Shown here piece by piece: positions 28,211-38,063 of a stretch of 64,000 nucleotides of DNA. Under the pieces are notes generated by a model that did not search any database, was not told the origin of the DNA, and was given only the letters and a program-made list of their open reading frames with translations. The position numbers and the translations under genes are program-made. This DNA is from an uncultured Tolumonas sp. (GTDB taxonomy: Bacteria > Pseudomonadota > Gammaproteobacteria > Enterobacterales > Aeromonadaceae), in contig NZ_OY782757.1 of NCBI RefSeq assembly GCF_963678185.1, forward strand, positions 1,375,001-1,439,000. The letters run 5' to 3'. The stretch's first letter is position 1. Every line of letters begins with the position of its first letter.

Positions 28211-30499
28211 TCATTCATGAGAAGCGGTGATATCTGTCTTCAGTGGTTGAATAGTACCATCATCCAGTGTGGCACCAAACCGCTGCTGTAAAAACTGTAC
28301 ATTCGGATCAGCCAGTAATAATGCTTCCGCATCTTGCTGTAAGCGAACCCGTTCCTGTTGCTCAATTTCTGTCGGGCAAGCCTGCGTCAATTGCATAACC
28401 GGCTCGACCTGCAAATTAATAGGTTGCGGTAAGCTAGCTGATATCGCTTCCGCTAACTCTTGGATCATCCGGGGTTGTGCCAGATGGCGAGCTTCATTAC
28501 GGATCTGCAAATGCCAATTATCCGGCTGCTGATTGGTGATAACCGCCTGCATTGCTAACTGTCGCACGCGCCCACCCACAGGCAGTTTAGAGACAGTTTG
28601 CGCCCAGAGGTCATTACTACGAGCCAGTAATTCATTACTGTGCCATATCGCTTCATCATCTTCATCAATGACTGGCAGAGCACTGGTCGTTATATGATTA
28701 GATGGCACGACAGGAGCTACCGGCTGGACCGAATCGATTTTCCGGATTCTGGCTGGTGATGATGTCGTCGGCATCGGCGCATCCGAACTACTATCGGTTG
28801 CGATAAACGCATCCTGATACGCATCCAGCGGTGGTAATTCCCACGGCGGTAAATCATCGCTCAGATTATTTGACGGCGTAACAGCTCGTACAACAGACTG
28901 CGATGGCACAACTGCAGCTGGCACAGATAACGGTGCAGCTTCAACTCGTGGTTTCGGTGCATAAACGGGGGCAGAAGCAGCATTTGATGACGCTGTCGTT
29001 GACGAATAGCTATCCGGCTGACTTTCTGCTTGTTGACGCCGGCTACGCAGCTGGTTTCGTAGCCGCAGAACATCCTGCACACCGGTATTTTGTGTTTCAG
29101 TGGCTGATGTTGGTTGTATAGCAACAGGATCTGCTGGTACGACCGGTCGCGCCTGAGCTTGCTGCGGTGCATTAACTGGTTGAGCAATCTCGGCGACTGG
29201 CTGCATCTGATTTGCGGCTTGCGCCATGATCTCTGCTTGCTCTTGCAGCAACTTGGCATGCATTGCCAAATCTTCCGTCACACTCTCTTTTACTATCGGG
29301 GCGGCTGCAGGAGGTGTAATCACTACCGGTTTAGATAAGACCGGTGCCGTCAATGACGATGTGATATTCGCAGGAACTGCTTTTTGCTGGCTATCCACTG
29401 CTGCTTGTTCTTTTGAACGCGGTGCAAATGCCAACATGCGCAATAAAGTCATTTCCAACGCACTGCGACCATCCGGCGCCAGAGGCAGTTCTTTACGGCC
29501 ATTCAAGGCAATCTGGTAATAAAGCTGTAGCTCTTCTGGCGGAATTTGTTCAGCCAGTTGCTGCAACTCTTCTGCATCATCTGCTGTCGGATCAGTTTGC
29601 TGCCCCAGCAATTGCCACATCGCTGTACGATGTAACAGACTCGCTAACTCAACGTGCAATTGATCATAATCGGGCGCTAATTCAGCTAGAGCGCCAACTT
29701 GTTGCATTAGCAACGCGCCATTTCGTGTTGCCAGTAACGACAGTAGGCTATACAGCTGACGGTGATCCAACGTGCCCAGCATTTGCTGCACAGTCTCAGC
29801 TTGCAACTGACCATTACCATAGGCAATCGCTTGATCGCTGAGGCTTAATGCGTCACGCATACTGCCTTGTGCGGCTTTTGCCAATAAACTCAGCGCAGCA
29901 GGTGCATAAGGCAATTCTTCCGCTTGCAACACACGTTGTAATTGTTCAACGATCTGTTCCCGAGTCAGTGCTTTCAGATGAAATTGCAGACAACGAGACA
30001 GAATAGTCACCGGCAGTTTTTGCGGATCGGTAGTCGCCAGCAGAAACTTCACGTGTTCCGGCGGCTCTTCCAGGGTTTTCAATAACGCATTAAAACTATG
30101 TCGTGACAGCATGTGCACTTCGTCGATCAGATAGATCTTAAAGCGGCCGCGTGCAGGACGATATTGCACGTTATCCAGCAGTTCGCGGGTGTCTTCAACT
30201 TTTGTACGGGATGCCGCATCGATCTCTAACAAATCGACAAAGTTACCCTGATCAATTTCACGGCAAGCACTGCACTGCCCACAAGGTCGCGAGGTGATCC
30301 CAGTTTCACAGTTCAGACATTTCGCCAAAATACGCGCGATAGTGGTTTTCCCCACCCCGCGCGTACCACTGAACAGATAAGCATGATGCAAACGACCTTG
30401 GTCCAATGCATTGGCTAACGCCTGTAATACATGCTGCTGCCCCATAACTTCATGAAAATTACGCGGACGCCATTTACGAGCAAGAACCTGATATGCCAT
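28211..30499 (-). CDS. dnaX: DNA polymerase III subunit tau/gamma
   Basis: Clamp-loader ATPase of 762 residues. Domain I has the Walker A SGTRGVGKTT, the zinc module (CLNCETG..CGQCSACREI) and DEVHMLS; SRCLQFHLK carries the arginine finger. A long Ala/Pro/Ser/Gln-rich linker (about 370-600) leads to the tau-specific C-terminal domain that binds DnaB and the polymerase core. The A-AAA-AAG slippery heptamer that makes gamma in E. coli is not seen at the equivalent place, where only five A residues occur. Upstream lies apt. Confidence 0.95.
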   Translation of the reverse strand: MAYQVLARKWRPRNFHEVMGQQHVLQALANALDQGRLHHAYLFSGTRGVGKTTIARILAKCLNCETGITSRPCGQCSACREIDQGNFVDLLEIDAASRTKVEDTRELLDNVQYRPARGRFKIYLIDEVHMLSRHSFNALLKTLEEPPEHVKFLLATTDPQKLPVTILSRCLQFHLKALTREQIVEQLQRVLQAEELPYAPAALSLLAKAAQGSMRDALSLSDQAIAYGNGQLQAETVQQMLGTLDHRQLYSLLSLLATRNGALLMQQVGALAELAPDYDQLHVELASLLHRTAMWQLLGQQTDPTADDAEELQQLAEQIPPEELQLYYQIALNGRKELPLAPDGRSALEMTLLRMLAFAPRSKEQAAVDSQQKAVPANITSSLTAPVLSKPVVITPPAAAPIVKESVTEDLAMHAKLLQEQAEIMAQAANQMQPVAEIAQPVNAPQQAQARPVVPADPVAIQPTSATETQNTGVQDVLRLRNQLRSRRQQAESQPDSYSSTTASSNAASAPVYAPKPRVEAAPLSVPAAVVPSQSVVRAVTPSNNLSDDLPPWELPPLDAYQDAFIATDSSSDAPMPTTSSPARIRKIDSVQPVAPVVPSNHITTSALPVIDEDDEAIWHSNELLARSNDLWAQTVSKLPVGGRVRQLAMQAVITNQQPDNWHLQIRNEARHLAQPRMIQELAEAISASLPQPINLQVEPVMQLTQACPTEIEQQERVRLQQDAEALLLADPNVQFLQQRFGATLDDGTIQPLKTDITASHE

Positions 30500-30516
30500 A
30501 TCTGCCTGTTAACGGA

Positions 30517-31062
30517 TCAATGTCCGGAAAAATCAACCAATTTAAGAACGTTCACACCCATCGCAGTTAATCGTTCCTCACCACCTAAATCTGGCAATGA
30601 AATAACGAATGCGGCATGTTCAACAATACCACCCGCCTGACGGATCATCTTGATGGTTGCTTCAACTGTACCACCGGTTGCCAGCAAATCATCCACAACC
30701 AGAATCTTCTCGCCAGGTTTGATTGCATCACAGTGCATCTGTAAACAATCTTCACCATATTCCAGCTGATAGCTTTGCTCCAATACAGAGCGAGGTAATT
30801 TGCCCGGTTTCCGCACCGGAATAAAACCTAGCTGTAACGCATAAGCTAGCGGTGCACCAAAAATAAACCCTCGCGCTTCCGTGCCAACTACTTTATCAAA
30901 CGACATGGTTTGATAGTGTTCTTTTAGCAGTTCGATGGTCTGATAAAATCCCTGCGGATGCTCAACCAAACTGGTGACATCACGAAACAAGATCCCTGGT
31001 TTCGGATAATCAGGAATAGTAGCAATACAGGATTGAATGAAGTCTAACGTGTTACGGTTCAT
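30517..31062 (-). CDS. apt: Adenine phosphoribosyltransferase
   Basis: Salvages adenine to AMP with PRPP. The 181-residue enzyme has [19 protein letters not shown] (adenine/flexible-hood region), RKPGKLP and the PRPP-binding motif [13 protein letters not shown]. The apt-dnaX order (18-base gap) is conserved in enterobacteria. With the adenine deaminase of this window it gives two competing fates for adenine. Confidence 0.97.
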   Translation of the reverse strand: MNRNTLDFIQSCIATIPDYPKPGILFRDVTSLVEHPQGFYQTIELLKEHYQTMSFDKVVGTEARGFIFGAPLAYALQLGFIPVRKPGKLPRSVLEQSYQLEYGEDCLQMHCDAIKPGEKILVVDDLLATGGTVEATIKMIRQAGGIVEHAAFVISLPDLGGEERLTAMGVNVLKLVDFSGH

Positions 31063-31159
31063 GGTATGTGCGTTTCTGAGGATAAAATCAAAACGTGTAG
31101 GTTATCAGTCTGCAGGCTGAATGCAACGTCTGCGCATCAGATGTCATTTTAAGCGCACA

Positions 31160-31185
31160 AAAATAAAGCCGCCCGAAGGCGGCTT
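31160..31185 (-). terminator. Terminator after the porin gene
   Basis: AAGCCGCC (31166-31173), CGAA loop, GGCGGCTT (31178-31185), followed on the minus strand by TATTTTTGT. Confidence 0.88.
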
Positions 31186-31213
31186 CACAACAACCAACTA
31201 ATTTCAGGCGAAA

Positions 31214-32215
31214 TTAGAAGTTGTATTGCAGACCAACGTAGTAGTTGTCGTCTTGGTTAGCAACTTGGTTGATTTTATATTCTGTGTAAGCTTTCGCTTT
31301 AGCAGTGATGTCGTACTGTGCGCCCAATACATAGTATTTAGCAGTTTCAGTACCATAGTTGTGCGGATCAACCAGACCGTAGCCAGCAACCAGAGTTACC
31401 GCCGGCAGTACTTTATAAGTGCCAGTTACAGTCCATACGGTGTCTTTTTCATCAGCCAGATCATGTTTCAATTGGCCATAAGTGCTTGCCAGATAGAAAG
31501 CATCATAGGTATAACCCAGACCAGCAGCATACTGTTCATCAGTGTAGCTTTCGCCAGCTACTTCACCTGATTTAGCTTGATAAGCAATAACTGGTTTCAG
31601 GCTTGATACGTCATCCAGCTTAACAGTGTAACCAGCTGCTGCTGAATACAGGTTTTGTACACGAGTACCATCAGTATGTTCTGTTTTATCTTTAGCCTGA
31701 TCAGAGAAAGCAACGCTTGAACGCAGATCCCAACCATCAGCAGCATAAGTTACCTTAGCTGAGTCATCCCAACGAGAATCAAATTGGTTTTCAACCAAAC
31801 CTGAATATTCGTTGTAAACGTCAGTTACGTCAGACAGTTCGACGTACGCACTATCTTGAGTACCTACAGTTGCTTGGATGCCATTACCGAAGTCAGCACC
31901 AGCAAAAGCATAACGGTTTACAAAACTATTGTTATCAGCAGAGTCATCAGCTTCTGAAGAAACTTGCCATTCCAATTTGCTGATCAAAGCAACATCAGAT
32001 TCAGTAGCCCATTTGCCGTTAAAACCAAAACGAGCCAAAGTGTCACCACCGAAGTTGTTGGCTTTACCATTTACATCGTTGTTGATCTGGCCAGCTTGGT
32101 ACTGAATACGGCCGTATACGTCTACTTGTTGGCCGTCTTTATCATATACAGTTGCTGCGTTAGCAGATGCAGCAAACAGAGAGGTGGTTACTACTGCCAG
32201 GAGAGTCTTTTTCAT
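31214..32215 (-). CDS. General outer-membrane porin
   Basis: A 333-residue OmpC/OmpU-type trimeric porin. I start at ATG 32215: MKKTLLAVVTTSLFAASANA is a signal peptide cut after ANA, and the mature protein opens ATVYDKDGQQVDVYGRIQYQ, the first beta strand of the Gram-negative porin family. Alternating aromatic strands lead to the terminal Phe in YVGLQYNF, the BAM targeting signal. The acidic loop segments are typical of cation-preferring pores. Solute specificity cannot be read from the sequence. Confidence 0.92.
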   Translation of the reverse strand: MKKTLLAVVTTSLFAASANAATVYDKDGQQVDVYGRIQYQAGQINNDVNGKANNFGGDTLARFGFNGKWATESDVALISKLEWQVSSEADDSADNNSFVNRYAFAGADFGNGIQATVGTQDSAYVELSDVTDVYNEYSGLVENQFDSRWDDSAKVTYAADGWDLRSSVAFSDQAKDKTEHTDGTRVQNLYSAAAGYTVKLDDVSSLKPVIAYQAKSGEVAGESYTDEQYAAGLGYTYDAFYLASTYGQLKHDLADEKDTVWTVTGTYKVLPAVTLVAGYGLVDPHNYGTETAKYYVLGAQYDITAKAKAYTEYKINQVANQDDNYYVGLQYNF

Positions 32216-32596
32216 AATTAAATGCCTACTGTAATTAAACATTGAGTTTATTTTTATTTCCCTGTGCGATAGCACATGAATGCTATCTCTATGTGAATCT
32301 AACAAGAAAATGTGATGACATCAACACTTTGTATATCAACTTAAATAACATTAATTAAGTGGTGCAATTGTCTATTTTTGACCACCAAATTAGTGCAAAA
32401 AAATGTAAATTAACAAAATAGTTATATATATAAAACTAATTAACATTATAAAAACTTAATTTTAAGTGATATTGCGCACATTAAAACCACCAAAATAAGA
32501 CTCAATTGGAGTGTGATTTATTTTCATATGCTATTGCTCTAGTCACGCAGAAGATTAGAATGTCTGTCTAGAAATAACCGTTATCAAGGATTAGTT
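32216..32596. other. AT-rich divergent regulatory region between the porin and DUF2057 genes
   Basis: 381 bases, strongly AT-rich (long runs of A/T between 32320 and 32465), with no gene. Candidate sites are a porin promoter at 32296-32324 and a CRP-like site AGTGA-N6-GCACA at 32465-32480 (8 of 10 consensus bases). OmpR and H-NS control would be usual for such a porin but no site is unambiguous. Confidence 0.5.
32296..32324 (-). promoter_or_regulatory. Candidate porin promoter
   Basis: On the minus strand TTGATG (32319-32324), 17 bases, TAGATT (32296-32301), four of six matches in each box. The start site would lie about 75 bases before the porin ATG. Confidence 0.4.
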
Positions 32597-33262
32597 ATGA
32601 CTTTGCTGTTCCGCAATAAGCTGTCTCAGGCCGTAGGTGTACTGACGTTATTTATTTGTACCGCAGTACTAGCTGACACAACTGTTACTGTCCCTCGTCC
32701 ATATGCTACATATCTGGTAGATGGTAAATCTTACAAAGCAAATGATGGTGACGTTAAACTATCAGCGGGTGAACATCAGTTAGTAATTCGTTTTGAAGGT
32801 AACTACAGCAAAAAAGACTCAATTGATCTTGTAAGTGGAGAGCCGCTAGTTATTAACTTTAAGACTGATGGCCAGGAACATCTCACGTTTGACCTTCCAC
32901 TGTTAAAAGAGGCGCCTCAAGCAAGAGCTTTCTTGAAAACACAGAAGTTGCAATTAATTGATCGCAATAATAAAGCCGTTAAAACAGCTACTATTTTTGA
33001 ATTACCGAAAAAAGAAGGCCTACAAATTGGTCGTGATTATCAAGAAGAGTTACTGGCGTTGGGCAAAGCGTTTCAACAACCAGTAATTAATGAAGATGGT
33101 TCGATATCTGTCAACGGTACTGCGGCACAAACCGCTACTAATAGCGCAGTTGTGAGCGGCAATAAAAATCTTCAGTCACTGGAAATGTTGAAATACTGGT
33201 ATAACCGTGCTGACCCGCAGGCGCGTAAAGCGTTTCAACACTGGATCATTACTCAGCAATAA
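32597..33262 (+). CDS. DUF2057 (YccT-like) exported protein
   Basis: A 221-residue protein with a signal peptide (residues 1-26, ending TAVLA) and a DUF2057 domain: VPRPYATYLVDGKSY, LSAGEHQLVIRFEGNY and the C-terminal SLEMLKYWYNRADPQARKAFQHWI. YccT of E. coli belongs to this family; its periplasmic role is poorly known and has been tied to curli control in Salmonella. No operon partner is visible and a bidirectional terminator follows. Confidence 0.82.
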   Translation: MTLLFRNKLSQAVGVLTLFICTAVLADTTVTVPRPYATYLVDGKSYKANDGDVKLSAGEHQLVIRFEGNYSKKDSIDLVSGEPLVINFKTDGQEHLTFDLPLLKEAPQARAFLKTQKLQLIDRNNKAVKTATIFELPKKEGLQIGRDYQEELLALGKAFQQPVINEDGSISVNGTAAQTATNSAVVSGNKNLQSLEMLKYWYNRADPQARKAFQHWIITQQ

Positions 33263-33275
33263 CTAAATTGCACCT

Positions 33276-33309
33276 AATAAAAAAGGCTGCTTATGCAGCC
33301 TTTTTTATT
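33276..33309 (+). terminator. Bidirectional terminator between the DUF2057 gene and glgC
   Basis: A-run, GGCTGC (33285-33290), TTAT loop, GCAGCC (33295-33300) and T-run. It ends both convergent genes. Confidence 0.92.
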
Positions 33310-33321
33310 ATTAAGAAAATA

Positions 33322-34614
33322 TTACTCTTTTAACTTATCAAACATGGAGCGTGTTACTAGCACTACGCCATTTTCACTGCGGTGGAAACGTCTTGCATCT
33401 TCCGCTGGGTTTTCACCAATAATAGTTCCTGGTGGAATATTGCAATGTTTATCAATGATTACTTTACGTAAACGACTGCCTCGACCTATCACCACATCCG
33501 GGAATATAACCGCACCATCTAATGTACAACCTGAATGCACCCGTACACCTGAGAACAATACTGAGTTGTGAATAATAGATCCGCTGACGATACAACCACC
33601 GGAAAGCACTGAGTTTAAAGTACTGCCTGACTGGCCATTAAAGTCCTGCACAAATTTTGCTGGCGGTAACTGGCGTTGGTTAGTCCAAATCGGCCAGCTT
33701 TCATCATACAAATCCAGTTCTGGTACAACAGAAGCCAGATCCATATTGGCTTCCCAGAAAGAGTCTACTGTTCCGACATCACGCCAGTAGCACTGACTTT
33801 CCTTATCTTCATGATCTTTACAACCAACACAAGACATACTGAAAGGATGGGCATAAGCGATGCCTTGTTTAACTACTTTCGGAATAATGTCCATACCGAA
33901 ATCGCGGCGGGAACCTTCGTCTTGCTGATCTTCTTCCAATAATTGATACAAGTAATCGGCATCGAAAACATAAACGCCCATTGAGGCCAGAGAAACCTCT
34001 GAATTACCAGGAATTGTTGGTGGATCGGCTGGCTTTTCCACAAACTCAGTGATCTGACGGTTATCGTCAATGGCCATTACGCCAAAAGCTGTAGCTTCAT
34101 GTTTCGGCACTTCGATACATGCCACAGTCACTTTAGCGCCCAGTCGCACATGATCCAGCAACATGCTCGCGTAATCCATTTTATAAACATGGTCGCCAGC
34201 AAGTACTAACACATACTTAGGTGTGTAATCACGGATAATATCGACGTTTTGATAGACCGCATCCGCAGTCCCACGATACCAATTCACTTCATCCAAACGC
34301 TGCTGGGCTGGAAGCAAATCGATAAATTCATTCATTTGATAACGCAGGAAAGACCAACCAGCCTGAATATGACGAAGAAGACTGTGGGATTTATATTGTG
34401 TAACCACGCCTACGCGGGTAATACCTGAGTTAATACAATTAGAGAGTGCGAAATCAATAATTCGGAATTTACCACCGAAATGCACTGCTGGTTTTGCTCT
34501 ATTATCAGTCAGTTGTTTCAACCGACTGCCTCTTCCTCCCGCCAGAACCAGTGCCAGAGTTTGATTGATTGCTTCTCTGGCCTGAGTCATGCCCTGCGGA
34601 TCTACTGAAACCAT
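33322..34614 (-). CDS. glgC: Glucose-1-phosphate adenylyltransferase
   Basis: ADP-glucose pyrophosphorylase, the regulated first step of glycogen synthesis. I start at ATG 34614, five bases after GGGAGG, giving 430 residues (E. coli 431). It has the nucleotidyltransferase loop [17 protein letters not shown], the substrate Lys in FVEKPADPP, the activator-site Arg/Lys-rich N-terminus and a left-handed beta-helix C-domain. It stands alone here; glgB, glgX, glgA and glgP are not adjacent. Upstream is a divergent GGDEF-EAL gene. Confidence 0.95.
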   Translation of the reverse strand: MVSVDPQGMTQAREAINQTLALVLAGGRGSRLKQLTDNRAKPAVHFGGKFRIIDFALSNCINSGITRVGVVTQYKSHSLLRHIQAGWSFLRYQMNEFIDLLPAQQRLDEVNWYRGTADAVYQNVDIIRDYTPKYVLVLAGDHVYKMDYASMLLDHVRLGAKVTVACIEVPKHEATAFGVMAIDDNRQITEFVEKPADPPTIPGNSEVSLASMGVYVFDADYLYQLLEEDQQDEGSRRDFGMDIIPKVVKQGIAYAHPFSMSCVGCKDHEDKESQCYWRDVGTVDSFWEANMDLASVVPELDLYDESWPIWTNQRQLPPAKFVQDFNGQSGSTLNSVLSGGCIVSGSIIHNSVLFSGVRVHSGCTLDGAVIFPDVVIGRGSRLRKVIIDKHCNIPPGTIIGENPAEDARRFHRSENGVVLVTRSMFDKLKE

Positions 34615-34915
34615 AAAAACCTCCCGTGATAACAACTAAAAGACACGTTTGGTTGCCAAATGGAGCGAGCTCGTTCATTATCAATCCATTGCAACGAAAC
34701 CATAATGTGCTCTAAATGAAACAAGTTCCATTCGAGAGATCACGAATCTACGTTTATTGCTGATAATTCTTCGATTTTGTTACTCAGAGCACACCTGCAT
34801 CAGTAAAAAGCGAGTTTTTTTCGAAGTAATGTTGTCAGCTAGCAGAAAAGAATTGTTTATGTTTTATGCTATAAGGATAGGACAAAGATTAGAAATAATA
34901 AACGAGGAGCCATGG

Positions 34916-36496
34916 ATGAAAGAACAAAGTATCTATCAAAAGCAGTGGCTATCCTTAGCCATCATTTTGCTGCTAGCCGTCGCCATCAATACAGGCGTTA
35001 TTTACTATTTCTTTGCTGATTATGCAGGTAGCAGCTTAATACTGATAACTAACGGATTATTGATACTGTCGTTATTAACTCTGCATTGGTTCGGGCAATC
35101 TTTATTGAAAAAAGCCGAATCAAAAACGGCATCGTTACTCCTTGAAAATCAGCCTTCGCCTAAGATTTTCCCACTTCTTTCTTCTGTGATTCAGCGCCAT
35201 CATGATTCTTTGCTACAAGACATCAACAAAATAAAGAGCCTTAATTCAGAACTGGAACACCGAGCTTTACAAGATAATTTGACCAGCCTCCAAAACCGCA
35301 GCGCATTCCGTAAACATTTGACTGAATTTTTGCAGCAGGAAAATCAATCTGAGCAAGCATGTCTGTGTCTTATTCGTTCAACCGAGTTAACCAGCATTAA
35401 CCACCAACGGGGGCGAGTGGCCGGAGATCAATACCTGCAAGCTATTGCTGAGATTGTGCAATATGTTGGACATCGCTTTTCTACTGAGTACGTTTATCGT
35501 TTATCCAGTAGCGACTATGCGATTTTAATCAAAAATATAACGCTATCTATTGCACCAATTTTAGGCAAAGAACTTAAACAATTATTTGATAATTTTCAGC
35601 TACAAATGTCGATGGATAGTGCCGCATATACTGGCATAACCTTCCTTTGTCCCGGACAATTACCAGAGCAAGCATTATCCAGAGCTGATTTAGCATTAGC
35701 AAAAGCGCAAACCAGTGTAGTCAATGGTTGGTATGTACAAGAACTTGATGCAGACGACGCCTTTCAAGGAGAAAGTCATTGGCGGCAAGCCATTCAATTT
35801 ATAATTGAATCACGAAATGTCACCTTCAATGGTCAGGCTATTCAGCCATTAAATATGGCGGTAAACAATTATATTCAGATTATTCCACGCTTTATTGGTC
35901 AAAAACAGCAAGCGCTACCAACAGAGACAGTTTATGCCATGGCAATGCGACATGGCATCATGAGTAAATTAGAGGAGCTGGTTGTAGAGAATATGCTGCA
36001 GCAGCACAAACTCAATTCAGAGAACATAGCCCGTTGGGGTTTGAACCTCAGTGTAAATGCATTATTCAACTCATCATTCATGATCTGGTTAGAACGCATT
36101 TTATTGCGAGAACAGGAAATAGCCCCCAACCTAGTGTTTGAAATTGATGAAGAAATACTTGATTGCCATCTTGCCGCCAGTATTCGTATGTTTGAAATGT
36201 TGCGCAGAGTCGGCAGTCGTTCCTGTATTTCTAAGTTCGGCAGAGGAATGGGCTCATTTCGCCTTTATCGTGAGTTACGGCCCGATTATATCAAACTGGA
36301 TTCAGCACTGATTGATACCATTGAACGTGACAGTGCAAGCCAACAATTTATACGGATGATCGTTGAAATTTCACATCGTATGGGCTGTGTGGTTATTGCA
36401 GAAGGTGTTGAAAACATGTCTCAACGAGAAACGCTGGAGCGCATGTATATAGATGGCATTCAGGGGCAATTAGTCTCGAAGGTAATACAGCTTTAG
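34916..36496 (+). CDS. Membrane-anchored degenerate GGDEF-EAL protein (CsrD-like candidate)
   Basis: 526 residues from ATG 34916, chosen for GAGGAG 7 bases upstream. Two membrane segments (about 12-33 and 39-59) with almost no periplasmic loop lead to a GGDEF-fold domain: the family entry motif DNLTSLQNRSAF is kept, but GGDEF is replaced by SSSDY. An EAL-fold domain follows in which the E-A-L triad and the loop DDFGTGYSS are lost (here SKFGRGMGS). It is therefore probably catalytically inactive. A CsrD/MshH-like RNA-turnover role is possible from the same double degeneracy, but is only inferred. Confidence 0.8.
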   Translation: MKEQSIYQKQWLSLAIILLLAVAINTGVIYYFFADYAGSSLILITNGLLILSLLTLHWFGQSLLKKAESKTASLLLENQPSPKIFPLLSSVIQRHHDSLLQDINKIKSLNSELEHRALQDNLTSLQNRSAFRKHLTEFLQQENQSEQACLCLIRSTELTSINHQRGRVAGDQYLQAIAEIVQYVGHRFSTEYVYRLSSSDYAILIKNITLSIAPILGKELKQLFDNFQLQMSMDSAAYTGITFLCPGQLPEQALSRADLALAKAQTSVVNGWYVQELDADDAFQGESHWRQAIQFIIESRNVTFNGQAIQPLNMAVNNYIQIIPRFIGQKQQALPTETVYAMAMRHGIMSKLEELVVENMLQQHKLNSENIARWGLNLSVNALFNSSFMIWLERILLREQEIAPNLVFEIDEEILDCHLAASIRMFEMLRRVGSRSCISKFGRGMGSFRLYRELRPDYIKLDSALIDTIERDSASQQFIRMIVEISHRMGCVVIAEGVENMSQRETLERMYIDGIQGQLVSKVIQL

Positions 36497-36550
36497 TCAG
36501 CAGTTACGAAACTCTCTGTATTTTCAGCAAATTGTTTTTAAAAGGTATTG

Positions 36551-36578
36551 TTGCAATTTACAGAGGGTTTGATACTAT
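36551..36578 (+). promoter_or_regulatory. Promoter of the SRP RNA gene
   Basis: TTGCAA (36551-36556), 16 bases, TACTAT (36573-36578), followed by a G/C-rich discriminator (CAGCGGCG), consistent with a stable-RNA promoter about 20 bases before the mature 5' end. Confidence 0.6.
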
Positions 36579-36596
36579 CAGCGGCGTTTCAGTAAT

Positions 36597-36710
36597 GGCG
36601 GCCTGGTGGGTCCTCTCGCATCAATAGTTCGTGAATTCGGTCAGGTCCGGAAGGAAGCAGCCGCAGCGGATGACTTGAGTGCCGAGATGTGGCTTATCAG
36701 GCCGCCGCCC
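36597..36710 (+). ncRNA. ffs: 4.5S signal recognition particle RNA
   Basis: The bacterial SRP RNA that pairs with Ffh for co-translational membrane targeting. The apical domain bases GGTCAGGTCCGGAAGGAAGC carry the GGAA tetraloop and the Ffh-binding internal loops and are nearly identical to E. coli. The outer stem GGCGGCCTG (36597-36605) pairs with CAGGCCGCC (36698-36706), so about 110 bases are defined. A four-T tail at 36711-36714 ends it. The exact mature ends are approximate. Confidence 0.96.
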
Positions 36711-36712
36711 TT

Positions 36713-37426
36713 TTAGCCCTCAAAAACTGTTGAATCCCCTAAATTCTTTCTCAACTCTTGCCAAATTTTAGCTGATTCAGACCCATACTGACGAACAACA
36801 CTTCTTGCTGTTTCAAAAGCACCGTTTTCCGCCAATGTGGCTAACTGATCATAAAACTTCATAGCTAACATCCGCGCAGCTGCATCGGTAAAATAATAAC
36901 GCCCTACGCGACGATAAAGACTTTTGAAGCCATTAAAGATCAACGCATAGATCGGGTTACCGGATGCCAAAGCCAGTATGTGATAAAGCTGGTAATCAAA
37001 ATCAATATAAGCTTCTGCGGAATCATCAAGTTCAGTGCGGGTTGCAAGTACTGATAATACCGATGACGCATCACGCTTGAGCGCAGCTTGGATGAAAATA
37101 ACACTGATATTGGTGCGGGCAGAAAATAGCTGCTCAACCAACTGAGGTAGTTTTTCTTGCTCTAATTTAGCCAGAGTATCCAAAATTCCCAGGCTGGATG
37201 TTTCCCAGAAATTATTAACTTTAGTTGGTTTACCATGTTGAATCGTTAACCAGCCATCGCGCGCCAATCGCTGTAAGACTTCACGTAACGTGGTTCGGGT
37301 TACGCCAATCAATTCAGATAACTCTCGCTCCGCTGGCAGAATAGTGCCTGGCGCATAGCGATGGTTCCAAATTGATTTGATGATGTACTCTTCAGCGAGC
37401 CCGGCAGGACTCTGAGCCTTAAACAC
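36713..37426 (-). CDS. fadR: Fatty acid metabolism regulator FadR
   Basis: GntR-family regulator that represses beta-oxidation and activates fabA/fabB, released from DNA by long-chain acyl-CoA. The N-terminal winged helix (about 1-72) is almost identical to E. coli Fad[37 protein letters not shown] is conserved with [18 protein letters not shown] unchanged. The C-terminal acyl-CoA domain is more diverged but keeps [13 protein letters not shown]. Its stop codon overlaps the 3' U run of the SRP RNA gene on the other strand. Confidence 0.95.
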   Translation of the reverse strand: MFKAQSPAGLAEEYIIKSIWNHRYAPGTILPAERELSELIGVTRTTLREVLQRLARDGWLTIQHGKPTKVNNFWETSSLGILDTLAKLEQEKLPQLVEQLFSARTNISVIFIQAALKRDASSVLSVLATRTELDDSAEAYIDFDYQLYHILALASGNPIYALIFNGFKSLYRRVGRYYFTDAAARMLAMKFYDQLATLAENGAFETARSVVRQYGSESAKIWQELRKNLGDSTVFEG

Positions 37427-37517
37427 GGTGTGTGGCCTTATTTAGTTAACACTTGGAAATCATAGCAAAGGCAGCTGGTAGTGACTATGAAATCGGCCAC
37501 TATTTATTAATTAAATC

Positions 37518-37544
37518 AACGGGAGCTAATTTGCGGCTCCCGTT
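37518..37544 (-). terminator. Terminator after grxD
   Basis: AACGGGAGC (37518-37526) pairs perfectly with GCTCCCGTT (37536-37544) over a 9-base loop, just past the grxD stop. Confidence 0.8.
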
Positions 37545-37552
37545 TCTGGGTA

Positions 37553-37888
37553 TTATTCAGCAGCAGCTTGCTGTTTAGCGTGAGTAGCTTTCAATAATGG
37601 TTGTAATTCACCCTGCTGGAACATTTCCAACATAATGTCACAGCCGCCAATCAACTCACCATCAACCCACAATTGTGGAAAGGTTGGCCAATTCGCATAT
37701 TTAGGCAACTCAGCACGGATATCCGGATTTTGCAGAATATCGACATAAGCAAAAGGAACACCACAAGCCATCAGTGCTTGTGATGCCTGCGATGAGAAGC
37801 CACAGCTTGGCAACTTTGGCGAGCCCTTCATATACAACAGGATTGGGTTTTCTGCGATTTGTTGCTTGATCTTCTCAATAGTTTCCAT
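37553..37888 (-). CDS. grxD: Monothiol glutaredoxin 4
   Basis: A 111-residue CGFS-type glutaredoxin (LPSCGFSSQASQAL, Cys near 30) that binds a glutathione-ligated [2Fe-2S] cluster with BolA partners and traffics iron-sulfur clusters. The N-terminus METIEKIKQQIAENPILLYMKGSPK and WPTFPQLWVDGELIGGCDI are family signatures. It is divergent from sodB, so two iron/oxidative stress genes share one control region. Confidence 0.95.
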   Translation of the reverse strand: METIEKIKQQIAENPILLYMKGSPKLPSCGFSSQASQALMACGVPFAYVDILQNPDIRAELPKYANWPTFPQLWVDGELIGGCDIMLEMFQQGELQPLLKATHAKQQAAAE

Positions 37889-38063
37889 GATTGCCTCTCT
37901 TAAACTGAAATCGAACTGATTTTACTCTATCACTACGGCTTAACAACGTTACCTTTTATAAGGTTATAGCCTAGCTATGGTCTGACAATGCCACTATCTT
38001 TTAACTGACGTAAGCAAAATGTTAAAATTTTTACAACAATATGTAGTATATAAGAGTTAAAAT

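Noticed and set aside
32311-32326. TGTGATGACATCAACA as a CRP site near the porin promoter
   Set aside because: Right half does not match TCACA; the candidate at 32465-32480 is better, and even that is weak.
34706-34793. TGTGCTCT / AGAGCACA dyad spaced by 72 bases upstream of the GGDEF-EAL gene
   Set aside because: An 8-bp dyad at this spacing is expected by chance in a 300-base gap; no known operator type fits.
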